DNA of 8,851 nt from Streptococcus sp. (GTDB taxonomy: Bacteria; Bacillota; Bacilli; Lactobacillales; Streptococcaceae). The stretch is from the NCBI RefSeq assembly GCF_030825805.1, contig NZ_JAPJPF010000057.1, positions 1 through 8,851 on the forward strand, written 5' to 3'. The first letter of the stretch is position 1; each line of letters begins with the position of its first letter. The notes beneath the pieces were generated by a model. It saw nothing but the letters and a program-made list of their open reading frames with translations, searched no databases and was not told where the DNA came from. Of this stretch, positions 1 to 5,656 are shown in pieces. Both the position numbers and the translations under genes were made by a program.

Positions 1-98
1 CTGTCCGGAAGGAAGCTCAAGTTGTCACTACCAGCAACCAAGAACACGGTGTAGCACAAGCTATCCAAGAGTATGTCTTACCACCATCAAACAAATAG
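1..98 (+). CDS. C-terminal end of a HAD-like (Cof-type) hydrolase, partial
   Basis: An open frame enters from the left edge (first full codon at base 3) and stops with TAG at 96-98, giving 31 residues. The tail contains ...NQEHGVAQAIQEYVL..., which resembles the C-terminus of Cof/HAD-superfamily sugar-phosphate phosphatases: a short 'SN-x-(E/D)-x-GVA-x-AI' stretch followed by a last helix, where the conserved Asn-Asp/Glu-Gly-Val-Ala closes the core domain. The catalytic motifs lie outside the window, so substrate and full length are unknown. The stop codon merges directly into a terminator hairpin, and the gene converges on glmS. The family assignment rests only on this short tail; another phosphatase subgroup is possible. 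Confidence 0.6.
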   Translation, partial: VRKEAQVVTTSNQEHGVAQAIQEYVLPPSNK

Positions 99-129
99 CC
101 CATGGATCTCCTGCTTTCATGGGTTTTTT
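97..129 (+). terminator. Rho-independent terminator of the HAD-like gene
   Basis: An inverted repeat (CCCATG at 99-104, CATGGG at 118-123, extendable by A-T and G-T pairs at the base) is followed at once by T124-T129. It overlaps the stop codon of the upstream gene. Confidence 0.7.
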
Positions 130-185
130 AACCCTTTCTTTTCTTTTCTAACTCACTGTTTTTTAACCCAGCCTCTAATAAAAGA

Positions 186-218
186 AAAAGAAGCTAGGAC
201 TGGATCCTATCTTCTTTT
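186..218 (-). terminator. glmS terminator (probably bidirectional)
   Basis: The arms GAAGCTAGGA (190-199) and TCCTATCTTC (205-214) pair with one mismatch, and flanking A and T runs extend the stem. On the minus strand a T-rich tract (complement of 181-189) follows the stem just after the glmS stop codon. A second T tract on the plus side makes it usable by the convergent gene as well. Confidence 0.75.
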
Positions 219-223
219 CATTT

Positions 224-2032
224 TTATTCTACTGTTACCGACTTAGCAAGGTTCCGTGGTTTATCCACGTCGAGTCCACGGTGAAGGGTTGCAAAGTAAG
301 CGATCAATTGGGTTGGTACCACCATGGAGATTGGTGAGAGGTAAGGGTGGACCGTTGTAAGGACGATGTCGTCTGTATCTTTGGCAACATTTTCTTCTGC
401 GATAGTAAGGACCTTAGCGCCACGCGCTGCCACTTCTTGGATATTTCCACGAGTGTGGTTGGCAAGGACTGGATCTGACAAGAGGGCCAAAACAGGTGTT
501 CCCTCTTCAATCAAGGCAATGGTTCCATGCTTGAGTTCTCCAGCCGCAAAACCTTCACATTGGATGTAAGAGATTTCTTTAAGCTTGAGACTGGCTTCCA
601 TGGCTACATAGTAATCTTGACCGCGTCCGATGTAAAAGGCGTTTCGAGTTGTTTCAAGAAGCTCACGAACTTTATTTTCAATCAGTTCTTTTTCTGAAAG
701 GGTTGACTCGATAGACTGAGCCACGATAGACAATTCATGAACCAGGTCAAAGGCTTGCGCTTTAGCATTCCCATTTGCTTCACCGACTGCTTTTGCAAGG
801 AAGGCAAGGGCTGCGATTTGCGCCGTATAAGCCTTGGTTGATGCTACAGCAATTTCAGGTCCTGCATGAAGCAACATAGTATGGTTGGCTTCACGTGACA
901 AAGTTGAACCAGGCACGTTTGTCACTGTCAAGCTTGGAATCCCCATTTCATTGGCCTTAACCAAAACCTGACGGCTATCAGCTGTTTCACCAGATTGACT
1001 GATAAAGATGAAAAGTGGCTTCTGGCTGAGAAGTGGCATCCCATAACCCCACTCAGAGGAGATACCCAGTTCAACTGGTGTATCTGTCAATTCTTCCAAC
1101 ATCTTCTTAGAAGCAAATCCTGCATGATAAGATGTTCCAGCTGCAAGGATGTAGATGCGGTCAGCGTCTTGAACAGCCTTGATGATGGCTGGGTCTACCA
1201 CTACTTGACCAGCCTCATCTGTGTAGGCTTGGATGAGCTTACGCATCACTGTTGGTTGCTCATCAATTTCTTTGAGCATGTAGTAAGGATAGGTTCCCTT
1301 TCCGATATCAGACAAGTCAAGCTCAGCAGTATAGCTAGCACGCTCACGGCTGTTGCCATCGTAGTCTTGCACTTCAACGCTATCAGCTTTCACAATTACC
1401 AACTCTTGGTCATGGATCTCCATATATTGGTTGGTTTCACGAATCATGGCCATAGCATCTGAGCAGACCATGTTATAGCCTTCTCCAAGACCAATCAAAA
1501 GTGGTGATTTGTTCTTGGCCACGTAGATGACATCTGGATTTTCAGAGTCAATCAAGGCAAAGGCATAAGATCCACGGATGATGTGAAGGGCTTTTTTGAA
1601 AGCTTCAAGTACTGACAAGCCCTCTTCTTCCGCAAATTTTCCAATCAAGTGCACTGCGATTTCTGTATCTGTTTGTCCCTTGAAGTGGTGACCTGCAAGG
1701 TATTCTTCCTTGATTTCAAGATAGTTTTCAATCACCCCATTATGCACCAAGACAAAACGTCCTGTCTCAGAGCGATGTGGGTGAGCATTGTCTTCTGTCG
1801 GTTTTCCGTGAGTGGCCCAACGAGTATGTCCGATACCAGTTGTCCCCTCAACACCGGCAGTTTTAGCAGACAATTCTGCAATACGACCAACTGCTTTCAC
1901 CAAATGGCTTTCAGCACCACCTAGAACAAAAATTCCAGCCGAATCATAACCACGGTATTCGAGTTTTTCAAGTCCTTGAATCAAAATATCCGTTGCATTT
2001 GTATTTCCAACAACACCAACAATTCCACACAT
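224..2032 (-). CDS. glmS: Glutamine--fructose-6-phosphate aminotransferase (isomerizing)
   Basis: This cytoplasmic enzyme makes glucosamine-6-phosphate from fructose-6-phosphate and glutamine, the first committed step to UDP-GlcNAc, peptidoglycan and amino-sugar polymers. It has 602 residues, normal for the family. The N-terminal class II glutaminase domain starts MCGIVGVVG, so Cys2 becomes the N-terminal nucleophile after Met removal; HTRWATHG (69-76) and NAHPH (82-86) follow. Two SIS isomerase domains hold GTSYHAG (299-305), SQSGET (345-350), ASTKAYTAQ (397-405) and GELKHGT (498-504), and the chain ends in the conserved [12 protein letters not shown]. No key residue is missing. The ATG is fixed by the required MCGI start, yet has no Shine-Dalgarno at normal distance (see 2059-2070). 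It is transcribed alone, with its own promoter and terminator. Confidence 0.98.
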   Translation of the reverse strand: MCGIVGVVGNTNATDILIQGLEKLEYRGYDSAGIFVLGGAESHLVKAVGRIAELSAKTAGVEGTTGIGHTRWATHGKPTEDNAHPHRSETGRFVLVHNGVIENYLEIKEEYLAGHHFKGQTDTEIAVHLIGKFAEEEGLSVLEAFKKALHIIRGSYAFALIDSENPDVIYVAKNKSPLLIGLGEGYNMVCSDAMAMIRETNQYMEIHDQELVIVKADSVEVQDYDGNSRERASYTAELDLSDIGKGTYPYYMLKEIDEQPTVMRKLIQAYTDEAGQVVVDPAIIKAVQDADRIYILAAGTSYHAGFASKKMLEELTDTPVELGISSEWGYGMPLLSQKPLFIFISQSGETADSRQVLVKANEMGIPSLTVTNVPGSTLSREANHTMLLHAGPEIAVASTKAYTAQIAALAFLAKAVGEANGNAKAQAFDLVHELSIVAQSIESTLSEKELIENKVRELLETTRNAFYIGRGQDYYVAMEASLKLKEISYIQCEGFAAGELKHGTIALIEEGTPVLALLSDPVLANHTRGNIQEVAARGAKVLTIAEENVAKDTDDIVLTTVHPYLSPISMVVPTQLIAYFATLHRGLDVDKPRNLAKSVTVE

Positions 2033-2058
2033 AGTTTTTACGACACAGACAAGCTGTG

Positions 2059-2070
2059 CTTTCTCCTTCT
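2059..2070 (-). promoter_or_regulatory. Unusually distant glmS ribosome-binding site
   Basis: On the minus strand AGAAGGAGAAAG is the only Shine-Dalgarno-like sequence near glmS. Its AGGAG (2063-2067) is 30 nt from the ATG (2030-2032), far outside the usual 5-10 nt, and GTAAAAACT just before the ATG has no SD character. A 5-bp hairpin (arms 2044-2048 and 2054-2058) between them could shorten the effective distance to about 15-20 nt. Alternatively, a TTG ten nt after AGGAG opens a four-codon frame (2038-2052) that stops 5 nt before the glmS ATG, which would allow translational coupling. That the SD serves glmS is inference. Confidence 0.45.
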
Positions 2071-2080
2071 ATAAAAATGA

Positions 2081-2139
2081 AAGAAAATAGGTATCCATAC
2101 TTGAGTTCCCTTATTTTCTTAGCCAATTTATAAAATTGG
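2081..2139 (-). promoter_or_regulatory. Structured glmS 5' leader (two inverted repeats)
   Basis: The leader from the predicted start (near 2170) to the ATG is about 138 nt. It contains a 7-bp perfect hairpin (2123-2129 with 2133-2139, 3-nt loop), whose inner arm overlaps the downstream dre site. A second stem of about 11 bp with one bulge follows (2081-2091 with 2109-2120). Neither has a following U tract long enough to be an obvious terminator. No glmS ribozyme core was recognised. The pairing is seen in the sequence; a regulatory role is inferred. Confidence 0.35.
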
Positions 2140-2150
2140 TCTAGTCTGAT
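2135..2150. promoter_or_regulatory. dre-like NagR operator, downstream of the glmS promoter
   Basis: ATTGGTCTAGTCTGAT has a perfect left half and CTAG core of the dre palindrome (about ATTGGTCTAGACCAAT) bound by GntR-family amino-sugar regulators NagR/DasR. It lies roughly 20-35 bp downstream of the predicted transcription start, a position suited to repression. NagR control of glmS is known in Streptococcus mutans; applying it here is inference. Confidence 0.6.
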
Positions 2151-2176
2151 TTGATAGAAAAATCATCAGCGGAGTC

Positions 2177-2205
2177 AGTATACAATGCTTTTTCCTGTTT
2201 GTCAA
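2177..2205 (-). promoter_or_regulatory. Sigma-A promoter of glmS
   Basis: On the minus strand there is a perfect -35 TTGACA (2200-2205), a spacer of exactly 17 nt, and -10 TATACT (2177-2182). Transcription should start near 2170. The two dre-like sites flank it at 2223-2238 and 2135-2150. Confidence 0.85.
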
Positions 2206-2222
2206 CCTAAAAAATACCAGAA

Positions 2223-2238
2223 ATTGGTCTAGTTAAGA
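2223..2238. promoter_or_regulatory. dre-like NagR operator, upstream of the glmS promoter
   Basis: ATTGGTCTAGTTAAGA repeats the same ten-base dre left half and core as the site at 2135. It sits 17 bp upstream of the -35 box. The right half is poorly conserved, so a single site may be weak; the paired arrangement around the promoter is the main support. Confidence 0.5.
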
Positions 2239-2244
2239 AAGGGT

Positions 2245-2277
2245 TAAGAAAAACCTACCAACATGTCGGTTGATAGG
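2245..2277 (-). terminator. Terminator of the ABC exporter operon
   Basis: On the minus strand CCTATCAAC pairs with GTTGGTAGG (9 bp including one G-T pair) around a 6-nt loop and is followed by TTTTTCTT. It lies about 80 nt after the permease stop codon and just before the glmS regulatory region. The 80 nt between hold no convincing gene. Confidence 0.75.
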
Positions 2278-2358
2278 GTAGGATGATTGGCTTCATTTAA
2301 GATAGTAATTGATTTCAACTAATCTAGATGCCTATCCAATAATTTCATGAGCTTCACT

Positions 2359-3237
2359 TCATTTTTTTACCTTTTTAATTATAAAATGAACTCCCAGCAA
2401 AACAACTATGATAATAGAAATATAGGCAAACATGAACTGATTCGATAGATGTTCACCACTCGCATTCTGCAAGATAATCCCATAAGATTCTTTGTAGTTC
2501 GTAATGACCGAAGATGGGGCGTCATTAAATACTTGAGCAATTGAATCTTTCATCAAAACTTGTTTTAAGAGTGCATTCACCTGTGTTAGAGGGAACCAGG
2601 TCATGACCTGGTGCAAGGTTTCTCCTACGGATCCAATTGAAAGATAAACACCAGAAATGAAGCCGATAAAGGTTCCAACTATTGTACTCAAAGTTGTAAA
2701 AGCTGAACTAGTTCGGATAAAAGTCAAAATTGGAAGAATAATAGCCGCAGATAAGATCGTTCCTAATGAGGTAACCCCCAAAATTGATAAGTAATCAGTC
2801 ATTGAATAATCAAGAAGAGAACTAAAACCATTAAAAATACCAATTGCAAAAACACAAGAGAACATGGTCATAATAATCCCAAATAGAATTGCAAAAACTG
2901 CATAGGCTAATTCAACCTTAAAGTTAGATACTGGACTGACTTTAAAGTCCTCACTCAACTTCTTTTCTCTATCTGAAACCATTACGCCAAATGCACCAAG
3001 AGTACTTGTCATTGAAATAATAGTTGTTAAACCTGAGATTAACCAATAATTGACCATCTGAATGGTATCCGTAGAGGCGGTATCACTATTCAAAGCCTCC
3101 TTGATGGCATCAATCTGAATTTGTCCTAGAAAGACTTGATAAACCAAGATTAAGATGATGACCGATAAGAAGGACATCAAGAAAGCTAATCGATCTCGTG
3201 TATAGACTTTCCGATTTCTAGAAATTAATTCAAGCAT
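2359..3237 (-). CDS. ABC-2 type exporter permease
   Basis: This is a 292-residue integral membrane subunit of an exporter. About six hydrophobic segments are visible (roughly 18-38, 62-87, 110-136, 148-172, 180-200 and 268-287). A cytoplasmic DREKKLSEDFKVSP stretch (89-102) follows the second, typical of ABC-2 permeases of the DrrB/multidrug type, and the chain ends in a basic tail, KKVKK. The ATG lies inside the end of the ATPase gene (8-nt overlap, ATGCTTGA), with GGAGG 8 nt upstream, so the two subunits are translationally coupled. The substrate cannot be read from sequence; drug or bacteriocin export, or self-protection, is usual for this family. The adjacent ComR-like regulator suggests peptide-controlled expression. 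Confidence 0.85.
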   Translation of the reverse strand: MLELISRNRKVYTRDRLAFLMSFLSVIILILVYQVFLGQIQIDAIKEALNSDTASTDTIQMVNYWLISGLTTIISMTSTLGAFGVMVSDREKKLSEDFKVSPVSNFKVELAYAVFAILFGIIMTMFSCVFAIGIFNGFSSLLDYSMTDYLSILGVTSLGTILSAAIILPILTFIRTSSAFTTLSTIVGTFIGFISGVYLSIGSVGETLHQVMTWFPLTQVNALLKQVLMKDSIAQVFNDAPSSVITNYKESYGIILQNASGEHLSNQFMFAYISIIIVVLLGVHFIIKKVKK

Positions 3238-4159
3238 TCCCCTCTCCTCCTTTAGATTTTAGTAAGTTCAAATAAGCTGCTTCCAAATTGGAGTACTCCA
3301 CATTAAATGTTTCAATAATTGATTTTCCTTGATTTTCTGAAATAATCTCCATCATCTCTTCAACCGAGACATCCTTAAATACGACTTCTGCCTCAGAGAG
3401 AACTTGACACTTATTTACAAATTTAGATACAGATAACGATTTTACTGATTGACCAGGTTTTAAAGTGACATTCAAGTTAGTGGTTGAATGCTGTTTAATA
3501 AAATTAGCAATATCTCCTGAATAATACAAATTACCTTCGATTAAAACATTTAAGATATCACAAGCAGCCATCTCTTCCAAATAATGAGTGATAAGAACGA
3601 CAGTCATATTACCTTTTTTGTTCAGCTGATGGATCGCTTCCCATAAATCATGACGAGATTGTGGATCTAAACCAGTTGTTGGCTCATCTAACAACAGCAA
3701 AGACGGTTGTGGCAATAAAGCTCGGGCAATATCTACTTTTCGTTTTTGTCCTCCTGATAAACTGCCATATTTTTTCTTTTTTAGAGTAGCTACATCCAAA
3801 TAGGATTGCAAATCTGTAATACGCGTTTGTACTTGTGATTTTGATAAGCCGTACAAGGATCCACGAGATACTAAGTTTTCCTCTACCGTTAAGTTATCAT
3901 CTAAACGATTACTTTGAAATACAATACCGATATGTCGATAAAAATCTTTCGTTGGCAAAGATTTTCCATCCACTTCCCAAAGAATCTCTCCTGAACTTGG
4001 CTTGAAATTTTTAATCAACAAATTAAAGAGTGTTGTTTTCCCTGCACCATTCGGTCCAAGAAGTCCATAAAATTTTCCTTCCTCAAGAACTAAATCAATT
4101 CCTTTCAAAGCCTCAAAGGAACCATAGCTTTTCTTTACATTGTGTAATCTAATTTCCAT
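3230..4159 (-). CDS. ABC exporter ATP-binding protein
   Basis: This 309-residue ATPase partners the permease that it overlaps by 8 nt. Numbered from the ATG at 4159: Walker A GPNGAGKT 35-42, Q-loop Gln82, signature LSGGQ 134-138, Walker B LLLLDEP with catalytic Glu159, D-loop GLDP, H-loop His192. All are intact, followed by a DrrA-like C-terminal region of about 100 residues. The start is uncertain. MEIRLHNVKKSYG is the normal family N-terminus, but its nearest SD is 15-16 nt away. An in-frame TTG at 4189 has AAAGGAAGG at 6-nt spacing and would add ten residues including the odd GCWC. Both starts lie downstream of the predicted promoter. It probably powers export of a drug, lipid or peptide. 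Confidence 0.9.
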   Translation of the reverse strand: MEIRLHNVKKSYGSFEALKGIDLVLEEGKFYGLLGPNGAGKTTLFNLLIKNFKPSSGEILWEVDGKSLPTKDFYRHIGIVFQSNRLDDNLTVEENLVSRGSLYGLSKSQVQTRITDLQSYLDVATLKKKKYGSLSGGQKRKVDIARALLPQPSLLLLDEPTTGLDPQSRHDLWEAIHQLNKKGNMTVVLITHYLEEMAACDILNVLIEGNLYYSGDIANFIKQHSTTNLNVTLKPGQSVKSLSVSKFVNKCQVLSEAEVVFKDVSVEEMMEIISENQGKSIIETFNVEYSNLEAAYLNLLKSKGGEGNA

Positions 4160-4215
4160 TTTCTGACACCAACATCCTTCCTGAAGCAACTTCTTCCTTC
4201 CTTTCTTCTACTCTC

Positions 4216-4221
4216 AGTATA
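4216..4221 (-). promoter_or_regulatory. -10 box of the ABC exporter operon
   Basis: On the minus strand TATACT lies about 27 nt before the TTG start and 57 nt before the ATG of the ATPase gene. No recognisable -35 hexamer occurs 16-18 nt upstream. Instead the palindrome at 4246-4259 is centred 34 bp upstream of the -10 centre, as expected for an activator-dependent promoter. Confidence 0.55.
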
Positions 4222-4245
4222 TCCAATTTCTATCATTTAACGTGA

Positions 4246-4259
4246 GGACATTCATGTCC
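4246..4259. promoter_or_regulatory. ComR-box-like operator (perfect 6-2-6 palindrome)
   Basis: GGACAT-TC-ATGTCC is a perfect inverted repeat. It matches the GACAT-NN-ATGTC core of the boxes bound by the streptococcal competence activator ComR and its paralogues. The AACA/TGTT flanks of some ComR boxes are absent. It occupies about -37 to -50 relative to the predicted start of the ABC operon, and the adjacent gene encodes a ComR-like protein. It is the only such palindrome I found in the window. Confidence 0.6.
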
Positions 4260-4287
4260 AAGTCTAACCATTATTTTCACCAACAAA

Positions 4288-4315
4288 AGAGGCTGGGACA
4301 AAAGTCCCAGCCTCT
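4288..4315 (-). terminator. Terminator of the ComR-like regulator gene
   Basis: A perfect 12-bp stem (AGAGGCTGGGAC at 4288-4299, complement at 4304-4315) with a 4-nt loop is followed on the minus strand by TTTTGTTGG. It separates the regulator gene from the ABC operon promoter and forms one end of the structured repeat described at 4288-4460. Confidence 0.7.
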
Positions 4316-4460
4316 CAACTGTCTTTGGATTGTCGAGCAAGACGCAGTGGTTGAGTGAGCTCTACTACGCTGATTTCATCAGCTTTTACAGCCCTACTCA
4401 ACTGTGCGGAGGTGGGACAACGAAATCGAATTCTCACCAATTACCGATTTCTGTCCCACT
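4288..4460. repeat. Highly structured intergenic element, probable dispersed repeat
   Basis: The space between regulator and exporter is built of nested inverted repeats. These are the 12-bp GAGGCTGGGAC hairpin (4288-4315), a central GCTGAT-TTC-ATCAGC hairpin flanked by GTTGAGT/ACTCAAC, and a two-part stem GTGGGAC...GAAATCG / CGATTTC...GTCCCAC (4412-4428 with 4445-4459). GGGAC-type ends appear at both extremities. On the minus strand a 40-codon frame runs GTG 4437 to TGA 4315, with no Shine-Dalgarno. From memory, elements with GGCTGGGAC ends and this interior recur between genes in mitis-group streptococci; only one copy is in the window, so repetition is not shown here. Confidence 0.5.
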
Positions 4461-4517
4461 CTCTCAATGTTCATTTTATATTTTTCAAGAACAACAGACG
4501 AAAGGATAAATACTTCT

Positions 4518-5444
4518 CTATACCTCAGTGTAGTTTAGACCCTTTTTCTCAAGGTCCTCTTTCCATTCTTCTTGCATGTTTTTCTTCACTAAATTCTCAG
4601 ATAATAAGTCTGCCATCAAGCATACTTTTTGATAATCATTTTTTGCTTTTTCTAGATCATCTTCTATAAATAAAGCAACTTTCCAATTTAAAGCATAAAC
4701 AAAAATATTATCCTGAAAATCATGTCTCTTTGTCATAATATCATTTAAGGCTTTAACAATGTCTGGCAACCTGTCGTATATCCCATAATGGGCTAACACG
4801 CCTGCAGCTGAGATGAGCGTATTTTGTAGCATTTCCAACTCTGATAAGGGGTAATAATCTATCGCAAGTATAATCTTCTCCACTAAGTGTATAAATTCTT
4901 CTTGATCAAAGACCCCCAAAGCCAAAGAAAGCAAGCGCAATTTAATTATTTCCACATCGTTAGGACTTAACTCTTTTTTCTTCATGGCTTGCCCTAGATA
5001 CTCATCTAATAAACCTTGATCAAAAGAAGGATTTTTAGATCCAATCATATCAACCGTAGCTTGAGCGACCTGGACAGACAGTTTTTCTTCCTCTGGCAGG
5101 TGATCAAAATAATTTTCGTAAATATCTTCAATAATTTCTTCATGCCGATGAAGACGATCTTGATCTCCATAATGGTATAACGTCCGTAATTGATACTTCA
5201 GGTTCAGATATTCTACCGGCAATTCTAAACTAGTTTGATTCGTTAGCATGTCTAGGGAAACACCTAGTTGCTCAGCAATATACTTTGCTGTTGCAATCGT
5301 TGGTAAAGACTGACCCTTTTCAATTCGCTGGAGCTGACGTGTCGTTAATAGGTCCTCAATACCACAGATTGCTTGTCTACTTAATCCCTTACTTTCACGT
5401 AGAGTTTGTACTTTTTTTCCTAGTTCTGTTTTAAAATCTATCAT
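4518..5444 (-). CDS. ComR-like Rgg/RRNPP peptide-responsive transcription regulator
   Basis: A 308-residue cytoplasmic regulator. Residues 8-62 form an XRE-type helix-turn-helix with TTRQLQRIEKGQSLP (35-49), very close to the LTxRQLxRIEKGxSLP of ComR. LPVEYLNLK (76-84) and EEIIEDIYENYFDHLPEEE (102-120) also match ComR, and the rest is helical as in the TPR-like peptide-binding domain. ComR family members bind an imported short hydrophobic peptide, dimerise and activate promoters with GACAT-NN-ATGTC boxes; such a box lies upstream of the neighbouring exporter. Length is close to ComR (about 300). The start at 5444 has AAAGGAG at 5 nt; an upstream ATG at 5480 overlaps the -10 region and is rejected. 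It is more likely a ComR paralogue (as ScuR/SarF in S. salivarius) than the competence master itself. Confidence 0.8.
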   Translation of the reverse strand: MIDFKTELGKKVQTLRESKGLSRQAICGIEDLLTTRQLQRIEKGQSLPTIATAKYIAEQLGVSLDMLTNQTSLELPVEYLNLKYQLRTLYHYGDQDRLHRHEEIIEDIYENYFDHLPEEEKLSVQVAQATVDMIGSKNPSFDQGLLDEYLGQAMKKKELSPNDVEIIKLRLLSLALGVFDQEEFIHLVEKIILAIDYYPLSELEMLQNTLISAAGVLAHYGIYDRLPDIVKALNDIMTKRHDFQDNIFVYALNWKVALFIEDDLEKAKNDYQKVCLMADLLSENLVKKNMQEEWKEDLEKKGLNYTEV

Positions 5445-5468
5445 ACAAGCTCCTTTTCTTCTGATTTC

Positions 5469-5477
5469 ATTATAGCA
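5469..5477 (-). promoter_or_regulatory. Extended -10 promoter of the regulator gene
   Basis: On the minus strand TGC-TATAAT forms a consensus extended -10 element; no good -35 is present. The leader would be short, about 18 nt, with AAAGGAG right before the ATG at 5444. This site excludes the longer start at 5480. No ComR-type box precedes it, so there is no sign of autoregulation through such a box. Confidence 0.7.
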
Positions 5478-5518
5478 CATATTGAAGTTGAAGGCTTTTT
5501 AACCTTTTCCAGCACTAA

Positions 5519-5584
5519 ATGAAAAATCGGAAATGAAGAATGCCGTCAGAAACATCTGCATCTGATGGACTTCTTCACTTCCGA
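5519..5584 (-). terminator. Long-hairpin terminator of the GH1 gene
   Basis: On the minus strand TCGGAAGTGAAGAA pairs with TTCTTCATTTCCGA (one G-T pair). The stem continues through a 2x2 internal loop into CC-x-TCAGA / TCTGA-x-GG, and TTTTT follows. The hairpin spans about 58 nt and lies 70 nt after the GH1 stop codon. The 70 nt between (5585-5656) contain nothing I recognise. Confidence 0.8.
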
Positions 5585-5656
5585 AAATAAAACTAGTTAA
5601 TCAACTACTGAGACGAAGGAGTCCTATCCTACTTAGATAATAGAATCCTCAATAAC

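Noticed and set aside
995..1462. Long plus-strand frame (155 codons) inside glmS
   Set aside because: It is antisense to a fully conserved glmS, has no ribosome site or domain, and its composition mirrors the opposite strand.
2033..2170. glmS ribozyme/riboswitch in the leader
   Set aside because: The leader is short for the full ribozyme and none of its core sequences was recognised; streptococcal glmS is usually controlled by other means.
2321..2330. TCTAGA near the ABC operon end as a third dre site
   Set aside because: Only the CTAG core is present; the flanking TTGGT half is missing on both sides.
4377..4455. MNIERVGQKS... minus-strand 26-codon frame as a ComS-type pheromone
   Set aside because: No Shine-Dalgarno, no hydrophobic C-terminus, and it lies within the inverted-repeat structure of the intergenic element.
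5445..5480. Twelve-codon N-terminal extension of the regulator (ATG at 5480)
   Set aside because: It overlaps the extended -10 promoter, whereas the ATG at 5444 has AAAGGAG at 5 nt and begins like ComR.
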